A stretch of 14,863 nucleotides of DNA, taken from assembly GCA_031289575.1 (NCBI GenBank), contig JAITPE010000035.1, positions 1 to 14,863 of the forward strand. Direction: 5' to 3'. This document shows positions 7,907 to 14,765 of the stretch, piece by piece. The notes beneath the pieces were generated by a model. The model was given only the letters and a program-made list of their open reading frames with translations. It ran no database searches and had not been told where the DNA came from. Position 1 is the stretch's first letter, and the number at the start of each line of letters is the position of its first letter. This DNA is from Spirochaetia bacterium. Lineage in GTDB: Bacteria; Spirochaetota; UBA4802; UBA5550. Made by a program: the position numbers and the translations under genes.

Positions 7907-7914
7907 GTAATATA
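7896..7914. promoter_or_regulatory. 19-bp inverted repeat, probable operator over etfB promoter
   Basis: A perfect inverted repeat: TATATTACA, a single central A, then TGTAATATA. It overlaps the -10 element TACAAT of the etfB promoter, the usual place for a repressor site. The half-site TACA/TGTA recalls BlaI/MecI/CopY-type operators, but those have a 2-nt centre while this has 1 nt, so the regulator is unknown. No regulator gene is present in the window. Confidence 0.5.
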
Positions 7915-7930
7915 AATATATAATGTTTTA

Positions 7931-7945
7931 CCGCGGATTTCGCGG
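7931..7945 (+). other. Small G+C hairpin in the etfB leader
   Basis: CCGCG-GATTT-CGCGG forms a 5-bp, all-G/C stem with a 5-nt loop inside a strongly A+T-rich leader, 9 nt before the AGGGGG ribosome-binding site. There is no following T run, so it is not a terminator. It may stabilise the mRNA 5' end. Confidence 0.35.
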
Positions 7946-7963
7946 CAACTATTAGGGGGCAAG

Positions 7964-8746
7964 ATGGATATAATTGTATGCGTTAAACGCGTACCCGATA
8001 CCAACGAAGCTGATATCCAGATTTCCGGCAACTTTATCAACACCAAAGGATTGCCTTTTGATGTCAACGAGTGGGATAAATACGCTGTTGAAGAAGCGGT
8101 ACGCCTTAAAGAAAAATACGGCGGAACGGTTACCGCAATCACTATAGGAGACTCCGAGTCCGATGACGCTCTGCGAAGGGCTTTTGCCACAGGGGCCGAC
8201 GCTGCCGTCCGTGTTTCAGATGATATATTCAACGGTTCCGACGCGGTTGCTTCTGCAAAGATCCTTGCAGGAGCAATCAGCGATATAAAACACGACCTCG
8301 TACTTTTTGGAGCGCAGGCGAGCGATGACGGCTATGGCGCAACAGGCCAGGCCGCCGCCGCAATACTCGGGCTTCCCTACGCGTCCCTTGTCATTAAGCT
8401 TGAGGCCGATAACGGCAAGATTCGCGCTACAAGAGAGCTCGAGGCCGGAATGAATGAAGTTGTAGAGCTGCCTCTGCCCGCCCTTCTTACAATTCAGTCC
8501 GGCATCAACGAGCCGAGATACATCAGCATTATGGGAATAAGAAAGGCATCCTCAAAAGAAATAAAAGTTCTTTCGGCCGGCGAAATCAGCGTGAACACAG
8601 CCGAAATAGGAAATAATTCGGGCACAAAAACCGAAAAGCTTTTTTTGCCGCCGGTTTTAAAACAAACCGAGTTTCTTACGGGCAGCGTTGACGAAATCGC
8701 CGTAAAGCTCGCTCAGATTCTAAAAGACAAAGGAGGCACGTTCTAA
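7964..8746 (+). CDS. etfB: Electron transfer flavoprotein, beta subunit
   Basis: A 260-residue EtfB/FixA protein, the nucleotide-binding small subunit of ETF. It begins MDIIVCVKRVPDTN, has FDVNEWDKYAVEEAVRLKEK (about 32-51), the ITIGDSESDDALRRAFATGAD loop and the long family signature ELPLPALLTIQSGINEPRYI near residue 168-188. With EtfA it binds FAD and, in simple ETFs, AMP; in bifurcating ETFs the AMP site holds a second FAD. I cannot decide between the two from sequence by eye. The ATG has an AGGGGG ribosome-binding site and heads an operon whose promoter carries an inverted repeat. etfA follows after 1 nt; its AGGAGG (8731-8736) lies inside the end of etfB. Confidence 0.95.
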   Translation: MDIIVCVKRVPDTNEADIQISGNFINTKGLPFDVNEWDKYAVEEAVRLKEKYGGTVTAITIGDSESDDALRRAFATGADAAVRVSDDIFNGSDAVASAKILAGAISDIKHDLVLFGAQASDDGYGATGQAAAAILGLPYASLVIKLEADNGKIRATRELEAGMNEVVELPLPALLTIQSGINEPRYISIMGIRKASSKEIKVLSAGEISVNTAEIGNNSGTKTEKLFLPPVLKQTEFLTGSVDEIAVKLAQILKDKGGTF

Positions 8747-8747
8747 G

Positions 8748-9722
8748 ATGAGTGGAATATTTGTTGTTGCGGAACACCGTAAAGGCGTCCTCCGCGATAT
8801 TACTTTTGAAATGCTAAAAAAAGGAAGGGAACTTGCCGGCGCCTCGGGCGAAAGTCTGACAGCGCTTGTCATAGGCAAAAACACCGGGGCTTTTGCCGAG
8901 CGCATAGCCGCTTCCGCCGACACTGTAATCGCCATTGATGACCCCAAGCTCGAAAACTTCAACGGTGAGATTTACCAAAACATTTTGAGCGCCATTATAG
9001 ACGAGCATAAACCGCTGCTCATAATGATAGGCCACACCGCTGCCGGCATGGACTTCGCGCCCGGACTCGCGGCCGCAAAGAATATTGCGATTACTACAGA
9101 CTGCGTTGACCTAAAACTCGACGGGCAAAAACTAACCGCGGTACGCCAGCTCTACAGCGGCAAGATAAACGCGGAAATATCCTTTAAACCCGCGGAGAGC
9201 TATATCGTAACGCTGCGTTCCGGAATATTTCCTCCCGAGCCGTCAGGAACATCCGGCAAGCTGCTTTCCGCAGCGTGTCCGGATTTTCCTGAAAGCGCCA
9301 AAAGGTTTATCGAATACATTGAGGCCGCGACAGGCACAGTTGACATAACCCAGGCCGATGTATTAGTCTCGGTTGGACAGGGAATAGGCGATGTCAAGAA
9401 CATCCCTATGATGGAGGCCTTTGCCCAGGCTTTGGGCGCCTCGCTTTCATGCTCGCGTCCGGTTGTCGACCGGAAATGGCTGCCGCAGGAAAGGCAGGTA
9501 GGCTCATCGGGCAAAACCGTTAAGCCGAAGGTATACCTTGCGGTTGGAATAAGCGGAGCCTTCCAGCACCTGACAGCGGTAAAGGCCGATATTATTATAG
9601 CCGTCAACAAAGACCCAAGGGCGCCTATATTCAACATTGCCGATTACGGAATAACAGGCGACCTGCTTCAAATAATTCCCAAGCTTCAGGACGCCGTCCT
9701 GAAGCTCAAAGGCGGCAATTGA
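8748..9722 (+). CDS. etfA: Electron transfer flavoprotein, alpha subunit
   Basis: A 324-residue EtfA/FixB protein. The N-terminal half is a Rossmann-like domain (IFVVAEHRKG ... ALVIGK ... IMIGHTAAGMDFAPGLAA). The C-terminal FAD domain, from about residue 200, is clear: VLVSVGQGIGD, SCSRPVVDRKWLP, QVGSSGKTVKPKVYLAVGIS, GAFQHLTAVK and VNKDPRAPIFNIADYGITGD. The usual QTGK is SSGK here, a minor variation. The protein accepts electrons from acyl-CoA dehydrogenase and passes them on, probably to the Fe-S protein two genes down. It lacks any N-terminal ferredoxin-like extension. Its TGA shares an A with the ATG of the next gene (TGATG), implying coupled translation. Confidence 0.95.
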   Translation: MSGIFVVAEHRKGVLRDITFEMLKKGRELAGASGESLTALVIGKNTGAFAERIAASADTVIAIDDPKLENFNGEIYQNILSAIIDEHKPLLIMIGHTAAGMDFAPGLAAAKNIAITTDCVDLKLDGQKLTAVRQLYSGKINAEISFKPAESYIVTLRSGIFPPEPSGTSGKLLSAACPDFPESAKRFIEYIEAATGTVDITQADVLVSVGQGIGDVKNIPMMEAFAQALGASLSCSRPVVDRKWLPQERQVGSSGKTVKPKVYLAVGISGAFQHLTAVKADIIIAVNKDPRAPIFNIADYGITGDLLQIIPKLQDAVLKLKGGN

Positions 9723-10891
9723 TGGACTTCGAGTTTAACAACGAACAGCGGGACATACAAAAAGCTGTCAGGGAATTCGCAGAGGCCGAGATGAGCCGTG
9801 AGTACATGCTTGAACTTGACCGGACATCAACATATCCCGCAGACCTTTTAAAAAAGGCCTGCGATCTCGGATTTTTGTGTATAGATATTCCCGAAAAATA
9901 CGGCGGCGTAGGGTACGGATTGACCGAAAAGGCCATAGTTTTTGAGGAACTCTGCCGTATGGGCGCGGGCGTGGGCATGAGTCTTGGCGGTTCGTGTTTC
10001 GGATTGAAAGTACTCCTCAATTCGGGAACCGAGGAGCAAAAAAACAGGATACTTCCGCGGGCATGTTCCGGTGAAGGCCTTCCCTTTTCGGGCGCCTTTA
10101 CGGAGCCCGACAAGGGAACGGATATAGTCACATTTCCTCTCGGCACAACAGCGGTCAGGAAAGGCGGCAAGTACATCATAAACGGAACAAAAACTTTTAT
10201 TACGCACGCCGATATAAGCAAATATGTTATACTGCTATGTCAAACCGATACAAACGCGAAGCCCTCGTATAAAGGACAAACAACCTTCATTCTTGAGAAC
10301 CCGCTTGATAAACCGGGCTACACAGTGAGCAGCTTTGAAAAGATGGGCTGGCAGACAAGCCATACCACGCAAATATCGTTCTCTGATTTTGAACTGCCCG
10401 CGGAAAACATAGTAGGAAAAGAAAATCAGGGCTTTTACAATGTTATGAGTTTTCTAACAGAATTTAGAATAGAGACAGCCGCGGCCGGTGTCGGCATGGC
10501 TCAGGGAGTATACGAAAAAGCGGTAAACTACGCTAAAACAAGAGAGGCTTTTGGTCAAAAAATAGGAAAATTTCAAAGCATATCTCACAAGATAGCCGAT
10601 ATGGCCACAAAAATTGAAACGGCAAGGCTGCTTTTGTATAAGGCCGCCGCAATTTTTGACACAAAACACGATGTCCCGCCCCATATATCATCAATGGCAA
10701 AATGGTATGGAGCGAGAATGGCGGTTGAGGTTGCGGATGACGCCATGGAAATATTCGGAGGGCACGGCTACATCATTGAAAATGATGTAGCGCGCTTCTA
10801 CAGGGACACAAGAATGCTGGAATTGGTGGAGGGAACCAGAGAGGCGCAAAAGAACACTATAGCCGCAAGCATACTTGGGAGATTAGACTGA
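9722..10891 (+). CDS. Acyl-CoA dehydrogenase (short/medium-chain type family)
   Basis: A 389-residue flavoprotein that introduces the 2,3 double bond into an acyl-CoA and donates electrons to ETF. Visible features are PEKYGGVGYGLTEKAIVFEEL in the N-terminal helical domain, the substrate/FAD segment GAFTEPDKGTD (usual TEPxAGSD, altered here), INGTKTFITHADISKYV in the beta domain, TREAFGQKIGKFQSI, and EIFGGHGYI before the active site. The catalytic base is E370 in LVEGTREAQ. The altered TEP loop and absence of a close relative I know keep substrate specificity open; options include short-chain, branched or aromatic acyl-CoAs. The ATG at 9722 is chosen over a TTG at 9719 because it forms the TGATG overlap with etfA; the 3' end overlaps the next gene the same way. 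Confidence 0.93.
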   Translation: MDFEFNNEQRDIQKAVREFAEAEMSREYMLELDRTSTYPADLLKKACDLGFLCIDIPEKYGGVGYGLTEKAIVFEELCRMGAGVGMSLGGSCFGLKVLLNSGTEEQKNRILPRACSGEGLPFSGAFTEPDKGTDIVTFPLGTTAVRKGGKYIINGTKTFITHADISKYVILLCQTDTNAKPSYKGQTTFILENPLDKPGYTVSSFEKMGWQTSHTTQISFSDFELPAENIVGKENQGFYNVMSFLTEFRIETAAAGVGMAQGVYEKAVNYAKTREAFGQKIGKFQSISHKIADMATKIETARLLLYKAAAIFDTKHDVPPHISSMAKWYGARMAVEVADDAMEIFGGHGYIIENDVARFYRDTRMLELVEGTREAQKNTIAASILGRLD

Positions 10892-12012
10892 TGATACAAG
10901 CAAAGGAACTGACAGAAAAATTAGAGATGTTTGCCTGCATGCAATGCGGCAAATGCTCCGCGGGCTGCCCGGAATCCGGAAAAAGCGGCCTTAATATCAG
11001 GCGCATAATACGCGAACTGACAGTATCCCCGCTTTGCGAACTAAAACAAACAGACCCGCTGTGGGACTGCACCTCATGCTCGGCATGTACGCTGCGCTGT
11101 CCGCGCGGACTCCAGCCTCATGAATTAATAATAGGGCTGCGCGGCGCGCTCATAGAAACTGGAGAAATTCCGGTCACGGCAAGGGACTCGTTAGAGGCCG
11201 TATTTAAGCACGGCAACCCCTGGGGCAGAGCTAAGCAAAAAAGAGAAGAATGGACAGAGGGCCTTGCGATCAAGAATCTATCCGACAGCCAGGCCGAGAT
11301 ACTGTACTATGTCTGCTGCGCCGCGGCATATGACCCAAGGGTCCAAAATGTCGCGCGATCGCTTGCCGGCATATTCAACGAATCCGGAAGCGATTTCGGA
11401 ATACTCGGCATTGAGGAATCATGCTGCGGAAGCGAAACAAGAAGAATGGGCGAGGCCGGCCTTTTTGAGATGATTGTCGAAGACAACATGAAGCTCTTTA
11501 ACAGCCGCGGCGTAAAACATATTGTGGCAACCTCGCCCCACTGCTTTGACGCGCTGAAAAACAAATACAACGCCGAAGCTATAACCGTTCAGCACTACAC
11601 CCAATATGTAGCGGGGCTCTTGGACGGCGGCAAACTATCTCTCACAAAGAACCTTGATAAAATCGTTGCCTACCATGACCCGTGCTATCTTGGAAAACAG
11701 AATGACATCTATGACGAACCGCGCGAAATACTAAAGGCCATACCCGGAATAAACTACCTCGAATTTGACCGCCGCCGGGAAAAAAGCCTGTGCTGCGAGG
11801 GCGGCGGCGGCAGAATGTGGCTTGAAGGAACAAACACGGGTGAACGCCTTGCGGAAACAAGAGTAAAGGACGCGGCCGAAATGGGAGTTGATATTATTGC
11901 CACTGCCTGCCCATTCTGCCTGCTTACATTGGAAGATGCCGTAAAGATAACCGGATTTGAAGAAAAAATATTAATCAAAGATATAAGCGAACTTATTGTT
12001 GAAGCGTTATAA
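10891..12012 (+). CDS. HdrD/GlpC-like Fe-S oxidoreductase with two CCG domains
   Basis: A 373-residue soluble protein. The N-terminus carries two [4Fe-4S] motifs: C16, C19, C22, C26 and C60, C63, C66, C70, each ending in CP. Two CCG domains follow. The second is complete: C265 (HDPCYLG), C301-C302 (LCCEGGGG), C340 and C343 (CPFC), the pattern that binds a non-cubane [4Fe-4S] cluster in heterodisulfide reductase HdrB/HdrD. The first has C143 and CCG at 178-180, but its terminal motif is TSPHCF with serine at 215 where relatives have cysteine. No transmembrane segment is seen, unlike the membrane Fe-S oxidoreductases often paired with ETF. Co-transcription with etfBA and an acyl-CoA dehydrogenase suggests it exchanges electrons with ETF; the terminal acceptor or donor is unknown. 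Confidence 0.9.
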   Translation: MIQAKELTEKLEMFACMQCGKCSAGCPESGKSGLNIRRIIRELTVSPLCELKQTDPLWDCTSCSACTLRCPRGLQPHELIIGLRGALIETGEIPVTARDSLEAVFKHGNPWGRAKQKREEWTEGLAIKNLSDSQAEILYYVCCAAAYDPRVQNVARSLAGIFNESGSDFGILGIEESCCGSETRRMGEAGLFEMIVEDNMKLFNSRGVKHIVATSPHCFDALKNKYNAEAITVQHYTQYVAGLLDGGKLSLTKNLDKIVAYHDPCYLGKQNDIYDEPREILKAIPGINYLEFDRRREKSLCCEGGGGRMWLEGTNTGERLAETRVKDAAEMGVDIIATACPFCLLTLEDAVKITGFEEKILIKDISELIVEAL

Positions 12013-12015
12013 GCA

Positions 12016-12708
12016 GTGAAAGTAAATTTTCTTCTCTGTGATGATTTTAAAAATGAACTTACAAGAGATGTTCCCTCTTATGAATCACTTTTTTTTACAC
12101 TCTTTGACCAAATATCTCCGGGAGCTGTTTTTAAAATATTTGATGTCCGAAAGAACGAGTATCCTTCAAATATTGAACAGGACGAACTCTGCCTTATTCC
12201 GGGAAGCCATGCCGGCGCGTACGAAAAACATCAGTGGGTACAGCGCCTGTTGGACTTTGTCAAACAGGCGCACTCGCGAAAGGCAAAACTCCTTGGCGTA
12301 TGTTTCGGCCACCAGTTGATTGCCCAAGCCCTTGGCGGCAATGTCGCGCCGGCGGCAGGCTGGGGCGGCGGGCTGAGGGAATCGAACGTCAAATTCACAG
12401 ATAACGCCTTTCCGCAAAAAAAAATACAGCTGCTGTACAACCACAATGACCAGGTAACAAAACTGCCGGCCGGCGCTAAACTCATTGCGGAGAGCGCCTT
12501 TTGCCCATTTGAAGGATTCACTTTAGAGAATATAGTAACGCTTCAGGGACACCCTGAATACACAATTGAATATTGCAGGCACTTAATAGAAAACTACTCG
12601 CTTGACAAACCGGAGGCGGTCAGGGCAGCCGCGCTTAAGTCTATTGCATCCGGAGTTCACGACGGAGTCAGGGTCACGGCCTGGGCTTTGGAACAATTGG
12701 GTTTTTGA
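12016..12708 (+). CDS. Class I glutamine amidotransferase-like protein
   Basis: A 230-residue stand-alone class I GATase domain, of the type annotated as GMP-synthase-like amidotransferase. The nucleophile elbow is LLGVCFGHQLIAQALGG with C96; the partners are H179 and E181 in LQGHPEYTIEY; an oxyanion-type loop is LIPGSHAGAYE. All three catalytic residues are present, so it could hydrolyse glutamine or a gamma-glutamyl compound. No synthase partner adjoins it. The start is GTG at 12016, 3 nt after the Fe-S gene stop, with no clear ribosome-binding site, so translation is probably coupled. It is the last gene before a terminator. Its role in an ETF operon is unclear; gamma-glutamyl hydrolysis is an alternative to ammonia transfer. 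Confidence 0.85.
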   Translation: MKVNFLLCDDFKNELTRDVPSYESLFFTLFDQISPGAVFKIFDVRKNEYPSNIEQDELCLIPGSHAGAYEKHQWVQRLLDFVKQAHSRKAKLLGVCFGHQLIAQALGGNVAPAAGWGGGLRESNVKFTDNAFPQKKIQLLYNHNDQVTKLPAGAKLIAESAFCPFEGFTLENIVTLQGHPEYTIEYCRHLIENYSLDKPEAVRAAALKSIASGVHDGVRVTAWALEQLGF

Positions 12709-12744
12709 ACAGTAAAATGCTTGCAATTTTGCTGTGTTTTTATT
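12709..12744 (+). terminator. Intrinsic terminator of the etf operon
   Basis: ACAGTAAAAT (12709-12718) pairs with ATTTTGCTGT (12726-12735) over 10 bp with one T-G wobble and a 7-nt loop, followed by GTTTTTATT. It starts directly after the amidotransferase TGA. The stem is A/T-rich but the T run and position fit a Rho-independent terminator. Confidence 0.7.
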
Positions 12745-12766
12745 AACTTAAGCAAATAGGTTAAAG

Positions 12767-13018
12767 ATGAAGACTACACTTATAAATATCGGATTTGGCA
12801 ATGTTGTTGTAGCGGAGCGTGTAATAGCCGTTATAACTCCGGCATCGGCCTCCGGAAAGCGCCTTAGAGAAGACGCACGCGAAAATAACCTGCTCATAGA
12901 TGCCACTCACGGCAGAAAAACCAGAGCAATTATAATAATGGACAGCAACCATGTGGTGCTGTCGGCCATGCAGCCCGAAACTTTAGCGAACAGATTGACG
13001 AACAATGCCGCAGAATAA
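12767..13018 (+). CDS. remA: RemA/DUF370 family DNA-binding regulator
   Basis: An 83-residue DUF370 protein. It has the family core [19 protein letters not shown] (5-23), [13 protein letters not shown] (25-37), [20 protein letters not shown] (43-62) and the closing [12 protein letters not shown]. In Bacillus RemA is a DNA-binding activator of biofilm-matrix genes; in many other bacteria this small gene lies just upstream of gmk, as here, with unknown targets. The ATG has an AGG 6 nt upstream. The 3' end overlaps gmk by 14 nt. Only 22 nt separate the upstream terminator from the ATG, so the promoter must overlap the terminator or the gene depends on read-through. Confidence 0.9.
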   Translation: MKTTLINIGFGNVVVAERVIAVITPASASGKRLREDARENNLLIDATHGRKTRAIIIMDSNHVVLSAMQPETLANRLTNNAAE

Positions 13019-13631
13019 TCTCTCCATAGTAGTAACGGCCCCCTCCGGCACAGGTAAAACAACTGTGATCAAGGAGCTTTTATCGCAAATTCAGGAGATA
13101 GAATTTTCTGTATCTTCAACCACGCGCGTCAAAAGAAGCGAGGAGAAGGAAGGCATAGATTATTATTTTATAACATTGGATGTTTTTAAAAAAGGAATCG
13201 ACAATCATGAGTTTATTGAATGGGCGGAGGTTCACGGAAACTTTTACGGCACTCTTAAAAAAGAGATTGACAGAATAAAGGATACTGGGCGTATTCCTAT
13301 ACTTGACGTTGATGTTCAGGGCAGCAAAACGCTGAAAGACAAAATAGACAATGCGGTGTTTATACTCATAGTTCCTCCGTCACTTGGCACCTTGGAGGCG
13401 CGGTTGAGAAGCAGGGAGACGGAGACCGAAGCGGAGATTGAATTAAGGCTCAGGAGCGCTGTTAGTGAACTAAATCGTTATCCCCTGTTCGATTATATTG
13501 TAGTCAACGATGAACTGTCCGAATCGGTTTTAACACTCAAGTCAATTATAAGAGCGGAAAAGAGTAAGACGGGAAGAATGGCCGGCAGGCTGAAGCGAAT
13601 ATTGGAGGCTCGGAATGATAATTCCATTTGA
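13005..13631 (+). CDS. gmk: Guanylate kinase
   Basis: A 208-residue enzyme that phosphorylates GMP to GDP with ATP. The P-loop is APSGTGKTT (12-20). GMP-binding features follow: [20 protein letters not shown] (37-56), [14 protein letters not shown] and LDVDVQGS, with the lid region [13 protein letters not shown]. The [13 protein letters not shown] stretch near the C-terminus is typical. Length is normal. The start codon lies 14 nt inside remA without a clear ribosome-binding site, so coupling is likely; a strong GGAGG for rpoZ lies inside its own 3' end. It overlaps rpoZ by 17 nt. Confidence 0.97.
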   Translation: MPQNNLSIVVTAPSGTGKTTVIKELLSQIQEIEFSVSSTTRVKRSEEKEGIDYYFITLDVFKKGIDNHEFIEWAEVHGNFYGTLKKEIDRIKDTGRIPILDVDVQGSKTLKDKIDNAVFILIVPPSLGTLEARLRSRETETEAEIELRLRSAVSELNRYPLFDYIVVNDELSESVLTLKSIIRAEKSKTGRMAGRLKRILEARNDNSI

Positions 13632-13842
13632 TAAACTTATGAAATACGCAGGCAACAAATATGTTTTTACACGGGCAACCATGCTGGCTGTTGACAAAAT
13701 AGCTAACATCAGGGATTATCCGGAGGAGCACCTTAACTGGAAGGTTGTTCCCAACATTCTTAAAGCCATGCTTGATGAGGATGTAAAGTTCAGCTTTGAT
13801 CCTGTTGAAGCGGCCGAAAAAAATACTAACAGCCGGGGTTAG
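13615..13842 (+). CDS. rpoZ: RNA polymerase omega subunit
   Basis: A 75-residue omega-like protein, which helps assemble and stabilise the beta' subunit of RNA polymerase. YVFTRATMLAVDKIANI (16-32) matches the omega core, where the usual segment reads RF-x-L-x-x-x-x-A-x-RA. The C-terminal part (KAMLDEDVKFSFDP) is shorter than in E. coli omega. The position between gmk and miaA supports the call. GGAGG at 13604-13608, 6 nt before the ATG, is the best ribosome-binding site in this operon. The stop (13840-13842) lies 2 nt before the proposed miaA ATT start. Confidence 0.85.
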   Translation: MIIPFDKLMKYAGNKYVFTRATMLAVDKIANIRDYPEEHLNWKVVPNILKAMLDEDVKFSFDPVEAAEKNTNSRG

Positions 13843-13844
13843 AG

Positions 13845-14750
13845 ATTCGGGCGCTTGTTATTGCCGGTCCGACTGCCGCGGGCAAGACCGATATTTCTCT
13901 TGCTCTGGCTGGGAAAATCTTTGAAATAATATCCTTTGATTCTGTACAGATTTACAGGTATCTCGACATTGGCAGCGGTAAACCGCCGCCGGACAAACGC
14001 GGTTCAACCCCTCATCATGGTATTGATATAGTTAATCCGGATGAGGATTTCACAGCGGGAGATTTTTCGCGCTATGCGGAAGAAGTCTGTAACGGAATTG
14101 CGGCAAGAGGGCGTTTGCCTCTTTTTGTCGGCGGAACAGGCTTTTACCTTGACGCGTTTTTCAAGGGTCTGTCGCTGATTCCCGATATTGACCCCTTAAT
14201 ACGAAGCCGAATCAGGGACGATATCGCAGAGAGAGGAACCGGGCCGCTTTACGATGAACTGTTGGTGATTGACCCTTCTTTTGCCGGGAAAATCCACCCG
14301 AACGACCGTCAGCGCATAATGAGAGGTCTTGAGGTATATCGGGGAACAGGGCGCCCGCTCAGCTGGTACTACAGAGAGAAAAACGGGCACGAGTCCGGTG
14401 AGACTCTTTACATAGGTCTTTACGATGAGAGAGAATCATTGAACGATCGCATAAATGAGAGGGTAGATGCAATGATTGCTTCCGGTTTTGCCGATGAGGT
14501 AAAGAACCTCAGGGAAATGGGTTACACTCCGGAACTTAAATCTATGAAATCGATAGGCTATGCCGAACTCAACCGTTTTTTAGACGGACTTATGGATTTT
14601 AAGGATGCTGTAGAGGCAATAAAAAACGAAACCAGACACTACGCCAAAAGGCAGATGACCTGGTTTAGGAGGAATAAAAAAAAAAATTGGATTAAACCTG
14701 ATAAAAAAGACGCTCTTTATCAGTATGTATTCAAGTGGCTAAATAAATAA
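13845..14750 (+). CDS. miaA: tRNA dimethylallyltransferase, apparently with a non-AUG start
   Basis: MiaA adds an isoprenyl group to A37 of tRNAs that read UNN codons. The continuous frame holds the full enzyme: LVIAGPTAAGKTD (P-loop), FDSVQIYRYLDIGSGKP, HHGIDIVNPDEDFTAGDF, LFVGGTGFYLDAFFKGL, NDRQRIMRGLEVYRGTGRPLS and a C-terminal TRHYAKRQMTWFRRN. From ATT at 13845 the product is 301 residues, normal for the family, and begins where MiaA proteins usually do. The frame is closed by TAA at 13827-13829, and between there and TTG at 14112-14114 no ATG, GTG or TTG occurs. A start further in would lose the P-loop. ATT with GGGG 6 nt upstream is therefore my choice; a base error is the alternative. 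hfq follows. Confidence 0.88.
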   Translation: MRALVIAGPTAAGKTDISLALAGKIFEIISFDSVQIYRYLDIGSGKPPPDKRGSTPHHGIDIVNPDEDFTAGDFSRYAEEVCNGIAARGRLPLFVGGTGFYLDAFFKGLSLIPDIDPLIRSRIRDDIAERGTGPLYDELLVIDPSFAGKIHPNDRQRIMRGLEVYRGTGRPLSWYYREKNGHESGETLYIGLYDERESLNDRINERVDAMIASGFADEVKNLREMGYTPELKSMKSIGYAELNRFLDGLMDFKDAVEAIKNETRHYAKRQMTWFRRNKKKNWIKPDKKDALYQYVFKWLNK

Positions 14751-14765
14751 AAACAGGAGTATTTC

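Noticed and set aside
13816..13829. A-AAA-AAT slippery heptamer near the end of rpoZ that could shift -1 into the miaA frame and create an rpoZ-miaA fusion.
   Set aside because: After a -1 shift the next codons are TAC TAA, a stop before any miaA sequence, so a fusion cannot form.
14115..14750. A 211-residue miaA reading frame starting at TTG or later.
   Set aside because: It would omit the P-loop and the FDSVQIY region that are encoded in the same open frame upstream, so it is only the first conventional start codon and not the gene start.
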